Shown here in pieces: positions 1-8,494 of a DNA stretch of 64,000 bases (its first letter is position 1; each line of letters opens with the position of its first letter). The stretch is from Streptomyces albofaciens JCM 4342. GTDB lineage: Bacteria > Actinomycetota > Actinomycetes > Streptomycetales > Streptomycetaceae. The notes beneath the pieces are model-generated. The model was given only the letters and a program-made list of their open reading frames with translations. It ran no database searches and was not told where the DNA came from. The position numbers were made by a program, and so were the translations under genes. Where the stretch lies: contig NZ_PDCM01000002.1 in the NCBI RefSeq assembly GCF_008634025.1, positions 186,001-250,000 on the forward strand, in the 5' to 3' direction.

Positions 1-56
1 GGGGCTCCGTCGGACGCGGGCGCTTGGGGCTGCGCGGTGTGGTTCTCGGCGGTCAC
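1..56 (-). CDS. N-terminus of an unidentified protein, cut by the window edge
   Basis: A GTG at 54-56 (minus strand) opens a frame that runs off the window. Only about 18 residues are visible, and they are polar and Ala/Pro-rich. A GAGGAC ribosome site lies about 9 bases upstream. It follows the P450 gene on the same strand after about 105 bases, so it is probably the next gene of the PNPOx/NRPS-like/P450 operon. No function can be inferred from this stub. Confidence 0.45.
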   Translation of the reverse strand, partial: MTAENHTAQPQAPASDGA

Positions 57-162
57 GTGGTGCGGTCCTCGTTCCTGAGTCGCTGAAGTCGCTGAATTCT
101 CTGGAGTCGGTGGAGTCACCGGAATGGCCGGGGCCGCCGGTGGACGGCCGGCCGTACGGGGC

Positions 163-1395
163 CTACCAGCGCACGGGGAGCCGGGCCGGTGCGCGCAGCG
201 GGGTGGACTCGTCCCAGGGGATGGTCTCCGCCGCGACGGCCAGTTCGATGCCGGGCAGCCGTTCCAGCAGCACCTGAATGGCGATACCGAGCTGCATGCG
301 GGTCAGGTGTCCGCCGGTGCACGCATGGGGGCCGTGCCCGAACGCGATGTGCGCGTTGGGGGTCCGTGTCAGGTCGAGGCGGTCGGGTTCGGCGAAGGCT
401 TCCGGGTCGCGGTTGGCGGACGCCGGTACGGGAACGACCGCGTCCCCGGCCCGGATGTGCTGCCCGTGGAGGGTGAGGTCCTCGGTGGCGACGAGGATGT
501 TGATGGCGTTCATCAGCGGGACGTACCGCAGCAGTTCCTCCACCGCGGTGCCCGTCCGCTCGGGCGCCTCGCGCAGCGTCTTCAGCTGTTCGGGGTGGGT
601 GAGCAGTGCGAGCAGGGCGTTGCCCGTGTGCTGGATGTTGGTCTTGTAGCCGGCCATGAGCATGGTGACGACGAAGCTGACGACGTCGTCGCGGGTGATC
701 TCGCTGTCCGGCCGGCGGGCCTCCGCCAGCAGCAGCCGGATGTAGTCCTCGTCCTCGCCGCCCGCCTCCTTCCCTCCGTCCGTCCGCTCCTTGCGGGAGA
801 TGAGGTCGCTCGCATAATCCTGCAACGCGTACAGGGCCGCGAGTACCTCCTCCATCGTCAGGCCGGAGGCGCCCAGGAGCGCGAGGGTGTGCGGCAGGTA
901 GATCTCGCGGTCCTCGTAGGGCAGGCCGACGGTCGCGCACAGCACCCGCAGCGGCAGCGGCTCGGCGTAGGAGGCGACGAGGTCCGCCACTCCCCCGTCG
1001 GCCCCGGCCACCATCGTGTCGAGGAGTTCCTCCGCCATCGTCCGGACGCGGGGTTCCATGAAGGCGAGCCGCCGCCTGCCGAACAGCGGCAGAACGGTAC
1101 GGCGCACCCGTTCGTGGTGGGCGCCGGTCATCTCCAGGAAGGTCGGCAGGCACGGCGGCGGGGCGTCGCTGCCCTCGCGGGGCGGCCAGGCCGACAGCAG
1201 CGGCCGTACGAGCCGGGGGTCGGCGAACGCGGCCCGCGCGTCCTCGTATCGGCTGATCAGCCAGCCGGTCTCGCCGTTGGGCAGCCGCGCCTTGACCACC
1301 GGCGCCTCGGTCCGCAGGCGGGCGTAGGCGCACGGCGGTCCCGCGGTGCCGGGCTCGACCTCGGGAACCGGGATGAGGGCTTCGGCGTGGCTCAT
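163..1395 (-). CDS. Cytochrome P450 with atypical I-helix
   Basis: 410-residue soluble bacterial P450, the usual length for class I enzymes that draw electrons from a ferredoxin. The heme-ligand loop reads FGHGPHACTG, with the cysteine in place, and the K-helix ExxR appears as VEELLR. The I-helix, usually AGHETT, reads AGYKTN. The acidic residue of the acid-alcohol pair that handles proton delivery is therefore replaced by lysine, while the threonine is kept. The start ATG overlaps the stop of the upstream NRPS-like gene (ATGA), so the two are translationally coupled. It probably oxidises the product of that enzyme, or a carrier-bound intermediate. The family call is firm; substrate and reaction type are unknown. 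Confidence 0.93.
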   Translation of the reverse strand: MSHAEALIPVPEVEPGTAGPPCAYARLRTEAPVVKARLPNGETGWLISRYEDARAAFADPRLVRPLLSAWPPREGSDAPPPCLPTFLEMTGAHHERVRRTVLPLFGRRRLAFMEPRVRTMAEELLDTMVAGADGGVADLVASYAEPLPLRVLCATVGLPYEDREIYLPHTLALLGASGLTMEEVLAALYALQDYASDLISRKERTDGGKEAGGEDEDYIRLLLAEARRPDSEITRDDVVSFVVTMLMAGYKTNIQHTGNALLALLTHPEQLKTLREAPERTGTAVEELLRYVPLMNAINILVATEDLTLHGQHIRAGDAVVPVPASANRDPEAFAEPDRLDLTRTPNAHIAFGHGPHACTGGHLTRMQLGIAIQVLLERLPGIELAVAAETIPWDESTPLRAPARLPVRW

Positions 1396-4300
1396 GCGGT
1401 GTGCTCCGATCCCGGTGTGTCGGTGTGGGACGCGGTGTACGACTTGCCGTGGACCGGCGCGGGCTCCGGACGTGTGAGGTAGCCGGAGGTGAAGAAGTAC
1501 TCCAGGTACCGGTCCAGCAGTGTGGCGTCGACCGGCGGGCAGTGCAGTCCGCTGCCGGCCAGCGCCTCCTCGGCGTTGCGCCGCCCCAGGGCCGGGAAGG
1601 TGCCCGCGAGGTACATCTCCTTGACGGACATGTCGGCGTTGCGGCTGCGGTCCACGCACAGGGACACGAAGGGCGCCGTGGCGCTCGTCGGGTTCTCGGC
1701 GACGTGCCGCACCAGCTCGCCGACCCACTGGTCGTACGGGAGTACGCGCAGGCCGAAGCCCGCGGCGCGCATCCGGTCGAGGACGTCGGACAGCATGGCC
1801 GGGCGGGGGTTGGTCAGGTGGTACACCCGGCCGTCGGCGAGGCGGCGGGTGGCGATGTGCACCACGGACTCGGCGAGGTGGTCGACGGGGACGAAGTCCA
1901 TCGGCAGCTCGATGTCGGGCGCCAGCCCGGTCTCGGCGATCATCTTGATCAGCGAGCAGATGGCCGTCTCGGTGTTGCACGCGCCGTGCGTGCGGTCGCC
2001 CGTCACCTCGTACGGCCGGTACACGGCCACCGGCAGTCCCTGCGCCGACGCGTGGCGCAGCACCCCTTCGCCGACCCACTTGCTCTCCGCGTAGCCCATC
2101 GTCAGCCCGTCGGCGTGGTCGAGCGGCAGGTCCTCGTCCACCTCGGTCACCCCGGCGGTGCCGAAGCCGGCGACGACGGCGACGGTGGAGATGAAGTGCA
2201 CCGGCACCCGGCGGGGCGCCGCGATCCGGATGACCTCGCGGGTGCCGTCGACGTTGGCCGGGCGCAGCTGCTCGTAGGGGTAGAGGAAGTTGACCCGCGC
2301 GCCGTTGTGCACGATCAGGTCCAGGTCGCGGGCCAGGGTCTCGGCGTGGTCGGCGCCGAGACCGAGCCGCGGCTGGGTCAGGTCGCCGGGGAAGCACTCC
2401 ACGCGCTGCCAGTCGGCCTCGTCGAGGTGCAGCCCGTAGCGGGCGAGCGCGGTGTGCACCCGCTGCCGGGCGTGGGCCGGGGTCGTCGCCCGTACGGGGC
2501 AGTGGACGCGGGCGGCCGTCGCGCGCAGCAGTTGGTGCAGCAGGAAGCCGCCGACGAACCCCGAAGCGCCGGTGAGCAGGACGTTCTTCGGGTCGTGCGG
2601 GTGCGGTTCGGGGCCTTGGGCGGGCGGGAGGGCGAAGCCGAGTTCGCTTTCCCGGACGAAGTCGACGGCCGGTCGCCCGTCCGCTGTCCCGCCGGAGCCG
2701 CCCCGGGCCTCGTCCACGGCGGCGGCGAAGCTTTCGAGTGTGGGTGCGGCCAGCAGGGCCCTGATGAGCGAGGAGCCGAGGGCGGCGTCGAGGCCGAGCA
2801 CGGCGAGGGTGCGGGTGACGGTCTCCGAGGCGAGCAGGGAGTCGCCGCCGAGGAGGAAGAAGTCGTCCTGGGGCGTGGGCCGTACGCGCAGTACCCGCTG
2901 CCACACTTCGGTCAGGACGCCGAGCAGTCCCTCGGCCTTCGGCTCGTCCGTGGCCTGCGCCGCCACGGCGCCGCTGCCCGGGACCGGGCGTGGTGCGGCG
3001 GACTTCAGGCGGGCCCGGTCGATCTTTCCGCCGCTGGCCACCGGGAAGCGGTCCAAGGGCACCAGCTCGGGGACGGCCTGCGGGGGCAGCCACTGGGCGC
3101 AGTACGCGCGCACGGCGGACAGGGGCAGCAGGCCGCCGGGGGCGGTGGCGGTGAGGTACGCGGTCAGGGCGCCGGCTTCGGCCTCGACGGCCGCTTCGCC
3201 CACCTCGGGGTGGGCTCGTAATCGGGCTTCCACCTCGTCGAGTTCGATGCGTACGCCGCGCAGCTTGACCTGCCGGTCGGTGCGGCCGCGGTACTCCAGC
3301 CGCCCGTCGGCGTGCCGTACGGCGCGGTCGCCGGTCCGGTACAGCGGGCCGTCCGGCTCCACGGCGGGGAGGGATATGAACCGTTCGGCGGTCAGCTTCG
3401 GGTCGCCGAGGTAGCCCAGGGCCAGCCCGTCGCCGCCCACGTACAGCTCCCCCTCCTCCCCCGGTCGTGCGACCGAGCCGTCGGGGCGCACGACGTGGCA
3501 GGTTGAGGCGCCGAAGGGGCGCCCCAGGGGGACGTGCGCCGCGTCGTCGGGCAGGAGGCCGAGCACGTGGGCGGTGGAGACGACGGCGTTCTCGGTCGGC
3601 CCGTAGAAGTTGACGACGGTGGTGCCGGGGCACGCCGCGAGGACGGCGTTCGCCAGGCGCGGGTCCATCGCCTCGCCGCCCGCGGAGACGAAGCGCAGCC
3701 GGGCCAGGGCCTCGGGGCGGGTCCGGGCCACCAGGTGGAAGACGCTCGTCGTCAGGTACGCCACGGTGACGCCGTGCTCATGGATCAGCCGCTCCAGGGC
3801 GGCAGGCGAGAGCAGTTCCTCCCGGTCGGCGAGGACCAGGCAGGCGCCGGTGAGCAGTGCGCCCCAGATCTCGATCGTCGAGGCGTCGGAGGACAGGCCG
3901 TAGGCGTGCAGCACCCCGTCCCCCGGGGCGGGCGGGGAGAGTTCGGCGTCGGACAGGACCAGGCGGACCACACCCCGGTGGGAGATCGCGACGGGCTTGG
4001 GGCGGCCGGTCGTACCGGAGGTGAACGCCACGTAGGCGCAGTCGGTGGCGGAACCGGGGCGGGGCGCTTCGGTGCCGGGCGGAGGGCCGCCGGCGGGCCG
4101 GTCGAGGGTGCCGGCCTCGACCGACGCGCGTAGCCCGCGTACCCGGCGGGTGCTGCCCGGCAAGGTGACCGCGACCCGCAGTCCCGCGTCCTCGGCCATG
4201 GCCCGCAGGCGGGCCGGGGGCAGGTCCTCGTCCAGCGGTACGTACGCGCAGCCGGCCTTGAGGATGCCCACCAGCGCCACCAGCGCTTCCAGCGAGCGGC

Positions 4301-4565
4301 TGCCGCACACGCCGATCAGGTCACCGGGCCGGGCTCCGCAGGCGGTCAGGCGCGCCGCCAAGGCGTCGGCGTGGGCGTCGAGCTGCCCGTAGGTCACGGT
4401 GCGCTCCCCGTGCCGGGCCGCCGGGGCGTGCGGCCGAGCCGCCGCCTGCGCCTCGAACAGCTCCTGGATACGGCTGTTCCGCGGGTAGCCGGACGCGGAC
4501 GTGCCGGCGGCCGCCGGTGCCGCGGGCCGGAACAGCGGGCGTATCGGAGCGTAGACGTCGGTCAT
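1392..4565 (-). CDS. NRPS-like enzyme, adenylation-carrier-reductase (A-T-R)
   Basis: 1057-residue single-module enzyme that should activate a carboxylic or amino acid as an adenylate, load it on a phosphopantetheinyl arm and release it reductively as an aldehyde or alcohol. A domain, about residues 25-510: FTSGTTGRPK (A3), YGPTENA (A5), YRTGD (A7) and GGKIDRA with the A10 lysine. The Asp that contacts an amino group is present in SSDAST. By-eye alignment to GrsA gives a pocket code near D-A-I-Y-V-A-F-V-V. Carrier, about 520-600: LGGDSLLAS. Reductase, about 640-1050: TGASGFVGG for NAD(P)H and the YAESK catalytic pair. There is no condensation domain. The ATG at 4563-4565 is preferred over the adjacent upstream TTG because AGAGGGA lies at good distance. 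The substrate is not predictable with confidence. Confidence 0.93.
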   Translation of the reverse strand: MTDVYAPIRPLFRPAAPAAAGTSASGYPRNSRIQELFEAQAAARPHAPAARHGERTVTYGQLDAHADALAARLTACGARPGDLIGVCGSRSLEALVALVGILKAGCAYVPLDEDLPPARLRAMAEDAGLRVAVTLPGSTRRVRGLRASVEAGTLDRPAGGPPPGTEAPRPGSATDCAYVAFTSGTTGRPKPVAISHRGVVRLVLSDAELSPPAPGDGVLHAYGLSSDASTIEIWGALLTGACLVLADREELLSPAALERLIHEHGVTVAYLTTSVFHLVARTRPEALARLRFVSAGGEAMDPRLANAVLAACPGTTVVNFYGPTENAVVSTAHVLGLLPDDAAHVPLGRPFGASTCHVVRPDGSVARPGEEGELYVGGDGLALGYLGDPKLTAERFISLPAVEPDGPLYRTGDRAVRHADGRLEYRGRTDRQVKLRGVRIELDEVEARLRAHPEVGEAAVEAEAGALTAYLTATAPGGLLPLSAVRAYCAQWLPPQAVPELVPLDRFPVASGGKIDRARLKSAAPRPVPGSGAVAAQATDEPKAEGLLGVLTEVWQRVLRVRPTPQDDFFLLGGDSLLASETVTRTLAVLGLDAALGSSLIRALLAAPTLESFAAAVDEARGGSGGTADGRPAVDFVRESELGFALPPAQGPEPHPHDPKNVLLTGASGFVGGFLLHQLLRATAARVHCPVRATTPAHARQRVHTALARYGLHLDEADWQRVECFPGDLTQPRLGLGADHAETLARDLDLIVHNGARVNFLYPYEQLRPANVDGTREVIRIAAPRRVPVHFISTVAVVAGFGTAGVTEVDEDLPLDHADGLTMGYAESKWVGEGVLRHASAQGLPVAVYRPYEVTGDRTHGACNTETAICSLIKMIAETGLAPDIELPMDFVPVDHLAESVVHIATRRLADGRVYHLTNPRPAMLSDVLDRMRAAGFGLRVLPYDQWVGELVRHVAENPTSATAPFVSLCVDRSRNADMSVKEMYLAGTFPALGRRNAEEALAGSGLHCPPVDATLLDRYLEYFFTSGYLTRPEPAPVHGKSYTASHTDTPGSEHTA

Positions 4566-4631
4566 CAAGTCCCTCTCGCTTCCAGACTTTCGTACGGTGC
4601 GTACGGTGCGGCGACGCGCGGGCGGGCGCGC

Positions 4632-5129
4632 TCAGCCCGCGGCGCCGCTGCCGCCGGGGCCCTCGGCGGCGGCCCCCTCGGCGAAGTCCGCCGCGAAGGC
4701 GGCGAAGTCGGCGCTGCGCCAGCGCTCCGGGCGCATACGGAAGAGGACGTCGTCCTTGAGCTGGTCCGCGGTCGCCGTCAGGTAGGCGCGCGCCTCCTCG
4801 GCGTCCAGGTACCGGTGGGCCAGGGCCTCGCGCACGGCCGGGTCCACCGGGTCCTCCGCCGTGATGGGGCCCTCGACGCTGACGTACCGGTACGGACGCC
4901 CCTCGTCCTGCGCGCACAGGCTGAACCGCCCGGCGGAGCGCAGCAGCCGGGCCTTGACGGTCCCGCGGCCCGTCTCCACCACGACCTCGCCGCCGGGCTC
5001 GTAGCCGTACCAGACCGGCACGATCAGGGGCGCCCGGTCCCCGCTTCTGGTGTCGGCGACACCCAGGACGCCGACGCGCGGTTCGGCGAGGAAGCGTTCA
5101 CGGTCGTGGCGCGCCATGGCGGGCAGCAT
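4632..5129 (-). CDS. Pyridoxamine 5'-phosphate oxidase-fold flavin/F420 enzyme
   Basis: 165-residue protein of the split-barrel flavin-binding fold (PNPOx/F420-dependent oxidoreductase group). The N-terminal half contains PLIVPVWYGYEPGGEVVVET, followed by KARLLR and a VSVEGP strand, the usual pattern of small actinobacterial members. The C-terminal third is Ala/Asp-rich and helical. The start has GGAGGAG seven bases upstream. It is the first gene of the run leading to the A-T-R enzyme, 66 bases downstream, so it may reduce or oxidise a pathway intermediate. Cofactor (FMN or F420) cannot be decided from the sequence. Confidence 0.8.
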   Translation of the reverse strand: MLPAMARHDRERFLAEPRVGVLGVADTRSGDRAPLIVPVWYGYEPGGEVVVETGRGTVKARLLRSAGRFSLCAQDEGRPYRYVSVEGPITAEDPVDPAVREALAHRYLDAEEARAYLTATADQLKDDVLFRMRPERWRSADFAAFAADFAEGAAAEGPGGSGAAG

Positions 5130-5213
5130 GGAAGGGCTCCTCCGAGTCGGGAAGTGCGGCCGAAGTGGTCCTGTTGCGAGGGGACCGCCGCGAGAACAAT
5201 CTTGAGAACGAGG

Positions 5214-5242
5214 AGATCACTCCCCGACCGAATAGCCGCCAA
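5214..5242 (-). promoter_or_regulatory. Possible promoter of the PNPOx/A-T-R/P450 operon
   Basis: On the minus strand a TTGGCG hexamer (5237-5242) and a TGATCT hexamer (5214-5219) are separated by 17 bases, a reasonable match to HrdB-type promoters. Transcription would begin near 5207, giving a leader of about 78 bases. The segment is less GC-rich than its surroundings. Confidence 0.35.
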
Positions 5243-5577
5243 ACATACGCTTTGGACGGTTTCAAGCCGCTTCGCGGGGGCGCCGCGGGAGGGCCGCGCG
5301 GGGCGCCGAGCGGCCGGAAATCGCGGCTTCGGAAGTGCCGCGATCACCCCGTCCGGCGCGGGTGTTACCGACGGTGCGGCCCCGTCCCGCACGAGGCGGG
5401 AAAGTCATCGGACCGGCGGACGGCGCGTCGAACGGCGGAGCGGTCGGGGCCGAAACGCGTGCCCGGCGCGGTCCCGCCGAGCGCGCCGAGGACGGCTCGA
5501 TCGGTGCCGTCGGGGGACGTGAGAGGCGTCACGCCGGATACGGGCCGAACCGCCCCCACCCGTCGGTGCGGCCTGCG

Positions 5578-5695
5578 TGGCCCCGTAGCCCTGAAGTCCC
5601 GTAGCTCCGTACCTCCTGTAACCCTGTTACCGCGTAACCCCGTACCCCCCGACCCCCGTAACCCCGTAACCCCGTAGCCACCCGTAGTACACCGC
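5578..5695. repeat. Degenerate GTAACCCC minisatellite
   Basis: About 120 bases consist of imperfect repeats built on CCCCGTA(A/G)CC, tightest at 5655-5682. The repeats begin immediately downstream of the frameshifted cysteine-rich gene. The whole stretch 5243-5722 holds no convincing gene. Confidence 0.6.
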
Positions 5696-5722
5696 CCACA
5701 ACGCGGCGCCCCCCCGTAGCGC

Positions 5723-6744
5723 TCAACTCGCGGAGCAGGCGGGGCAGGCGGCCCGGTCCGGGTTGCGCCGACGGCGTCGGCAGGCGCACCAGGGCCAGTC
5801 GAGGCATTCGGGACACTGCGTGTGCGGCGGTGCGACGGGCCGTCCGCAAGTGCCGCCACGGCCGGCGCATTCCTGGATCGGGGGCCGGTAGCCGACGGCG
5901 TCGGCGAGCGAACGCGCCGCGGCCGGCCGCGGCCCGTCCCCTCGTCGTCCGCGTCCCGCTCGTCGCGCCGGGCGGACAGCAGCCACCCGCCCCGGCAGAC
6001 CGGGCACGGTTCGTCGTCGCGGTCGGGCCGCTCCGGCGGAGCCGGCAGCCAGCCGTCCTCACACGGCCGTTGCAGGCGGCCGGGGTCAGCAGCCACACCG
6101 CGACGTCGTCGGGCCCGTAGCCGTCGCGGCGCGCGTCACCGTCGCGCCGGAGCGGACGACCGGCCCAGCTCCGCCACCAGCGCCGCTCGACGCGGGCCGC
6201 GATCCGGGCGGCGGGATACCGCTGCAGCTCGTCGTGGATGAGGTCGACGACGCGGGCGGGACGCCGCCCCCGCAGGCGAGCACGAGCTTGTCGGGCAGCG
6301 CGGCCAGCACCGCCCGCAGCGGATCCTTCGCACTCGCCGCGGTCTGGCACGCGTCGCACTGGTCCCGGTCCCAGGAGCGGGGAAAGTAGGTGCGCGCCCA
6401 CTTGCGGCGGCGGTCCTTGCGCTTCCCGGGCTCGACATGCGTGATGCCGGAGGCGTACTCGGGACGCTGCGGCAACGGCCCGGCACAGGTACGGCAACGG
6501 TCCCGGCAGGCGCGGCAGCGCTCGCCGTCGGAGGTGGGCGCCTGGCAGCCGGGGCACTCCCTGCGGCACACCGCGCACAGGTGGTCCTCGGGATGGGGCA
6601 GGGCCAGCCACCGGTGCTCGCCCTGGCAGCGTACGCAGCGGCGGGTGTCGGTCTCCTCCCGGTGGGTGGACAGGACGGGCCGCCCGGACACTGGTCGCAG
6701 CGGATGACGGCCCGGTCGGCGGACGGACGCAAGAACGTGCTCAT
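5723..6744 (-). pseudogene. Cysteine-rich zinc-ribbon-type protein, four frameshifts
   Basis: A coherent protein of about 340 residues can be assembled only by switching frame four times. The start is an ATG at 6742-6744 (MSTFLRPSADRAVIRCDQCP). The frame changes near 6680, 6275, 6070 and 5930, and the sequence ends in CPACSAS at 5723. The pieces are rich in paired cysteines (RCVRCQ, CAVCRRECPGC, CRACRDRCRTC, CDAC, CPVCRGG, ECAGRGGTCG, CPECLDWPWC), which looks like a multi-zinc-ribbon protein. One piece contains VVDLIHDELQRYP and YGPDDVAVWLL. I do not know its function; similar Cys-rich hypotheticals occur in Streptomyces. No in-frame stops interrupt the pieces, so decay is recent or some indels are assembly errors. 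Confidence 0.6.
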
Positions 6745-6819
6745 GCGGCACTCCCGGCATCGGAGTGGGCGAATTGACCAGCGTAGCGGGTGGTGGGGCG
6801 GGCGACGGTGGGCGGGCGC

Positions 6820-6963
6820 GGGTTGCGGCGCGCGGGCGCGGGTTGCGGTGTACGGGGGCGGGTTGCGGTGTACGGGGGCGGACAAGGGCGCGCGGGCTGC
6901 GGGCTGCGGGCTGCGGGCTGCGGGCTGCGGGCTGCGGGCTGCGGGCTGCGGGCTGCGGGCTGC
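6820..6963. repeat. Tandem GGGCTGC heptamer array with flanking degenerate repeats
   Basis: Ten perfect head-to-tail copies of GGGCTGC occupy 6894-6963. They are preceded by imperfect copies of a unit of about 20 bases (GCGGGTTGCGGTGTACGGGG, best at 6836-6879). On the minus strand the array would encode an Ala/Arg/Ser-Pro repeat, which has no sign of being a protein. The stretch 6745-7405 between the frameshifted gene and the MDR gene contains no other credible coding sequence. Confidence 0.85.
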
Positions 6964-7405
6964 GGTACACGGGCGCGGGCTGGGGCGCGGTTACGGCCGG
7001 AAGTCGGCGGCTGTTCACGTACGGATCGGGAAGTGCGCCGGGAGCCGGGGGGCGAGTCCCACCATCGCGAGAGGGCCGGCCTCCGCCGTGCCACGAACAC
7101 CCCGAACCGGCCGCTCGACCGCCGCGATCGTGTCCGGGAGGAGCGCGCCGCGGCGCAGCGGCTCAAGAAGCGCCCGGAGTTCCGGTGTCCCCGCTGGTCC
7201 GTCCGTGGCGCCGAGCCCCGCACCGCGAGTCGACCGTCGGCTCACGGGACCGAGGCACCGGGAGCCCACAAGCACCGGCCCCACCGCTTCCGCTGACAGC
7301 GGAACGGGGAGCGAAGGGCGAGCCCGTGGCGTTGTCGCGGCAGTACCACGGCCACCCCACCAGTCCTGGCCACCGTCCCGCACACGAGACGTGACAAGGA
7401 GTCAC

Positions 7406-8422
7406 ATGACCGCGCCCACCGCCCTCCCCGCGACCCACCGCGAGGTCCACCTCACCGCGCGCCCCTCGGGCACCCCCTCCGAGGAGCACTTCACGCTCGT
7501 CACGGCTCCGGTGCCCGTGCCCGGCCCCGGGCAGGTGCTGATCCGTACCACGGTGCTGGGTGTGCCCGTCGTGCTCAGCGAACTGGTCCGCGGCCGCGAC
7601 GACCTGCCGATGCCGCCGTTCGACCTGGGTGCCTGTGTGCCGGGGCCCAGCATCGGCGAGGTCGTCGACCCGGGCGGCAGCGGTCTGCGGGTGGGAGACC
7701 TCGTCAGCACCCGGACGGGCGGCTGGCGGGAGTACGCCGCGCTGGGCACCGACGCCGTCCAGCGCCTGGACCTCGACGCGCTGCCCGACCCGGCCGCTCA
7801 TCTGACGCAGGGCGCCGCCGCCTACCTGGGCGTCGTGCGCGCCGGTGAAGTCCGCGCGGGCGACACCGTGTTCGTGACCAGCGCGGCCGGGGCGGTGGGC
7901 TCGCTGGCCGGGCAGATCGCCAGGCTGCGCGGCGCGGGGCGGGTCATCGGCTCCACCGGTTCGCAGCGCAAGGCCGACACCCTGACCAAGGAACTCGGCT
8001 ACGACGCCGCGGTCCTGCGCGGTGCCGGACCGGTCGAGGAGCAGCTGCGCGCGGCGGCGCCCGACGGGGTCGACGTGGTGATCGACCAGGTGGCCGGCGA
8101 CCAGCTGAAGGCGGCCGTGGCCGTGGCCCGGAGCGGGGCGCGGATCGCGCTGATCGGGGCCCTGGCCGGACAGCTCGGTGACACGCCCACCATCGACCTC
8201 GACCCCGTGGCCCTGATCACGCGCAGCATCACCCTGCGCGGCGCGACCCTGTTCGACCACCTCGACATCGTCCCCGAGTGGACCGAGTTCTTCGGGCGTG
8301 GGCTGCGCGACGGCACCCTCACCTTCCCCCGTACCGTGCTGAAGGGTCTCGACCAGGCCCCGCGCGCCCTCCGCGAGCTGATAGCGGGCCGGCACACCGG
8401 CACCGTCCACGTCGAGCTGTGA
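7406..8422 (+). CDS. Zinc-independent MDR oxidoreductase (NADPH-dependent enone/quinone reductase type)
   Basis: 338-residue medium-chain dehydrogenase/reductase. The N-terminal GroES-like domain (to about residue 125) lacks structural-zinc cysteines. The NADPH domain has the TSAAGAVGSLAGQIARLRG motif and GSTGS in the position of the 2'-phosphate loop. The overall layout resembles the 2-alkenal reductase/prostaglandin reductase/CurA branch, which reduces C=C bonds conjugated to a carbonyl. The ATG at 7406 has AAGGAG five bases upstream. It stands alone, convergent with the ketosynthase gene. The physiological substrate is unknown. Confidence 0.88.
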   Translation: MTAPTALPATHREVHLTARPSGTPSEEHFTLVTAPVPVPGPGQVLIRTTVLGVPVVLSELVRGRDDLPMPPFDLGACVPGPSIGEVVDPGGSGLRVGDLVSTRTGGWREYAALGTDAVQRLDLDALPDPAAHLTQGAAAYLGVVRAGEVRAGDTVFVTSAAGAVGSLAGQIARLRGAGRVIGSTGSQRKADTLTKELGYDAAVLRGAGPVEEQLRAAAPDGVDVVIDQVAGDQLKAAVAVARSGARIALIGALAGQLGDTPTIDLDPVALITRSITLRGATLFDHLDIVPEWTEFFGRGLRDGTLTFPRTVLKGLDQAPRALRELIAGRHTGTVHVEL

Positions 8423-8494
8423 GCGGCGGCCACCAGTCGGCCGACAAGCCTCCTCAGTCCCGGTCAGGCTCGCTCGGTCCCGGCCGGACCCGGG

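Noticed and set aside
6894..6963. CRISPR-like array
   Set aside because: Units are contiguous 7-mers without spacers, so it is a simple tandem repeat.
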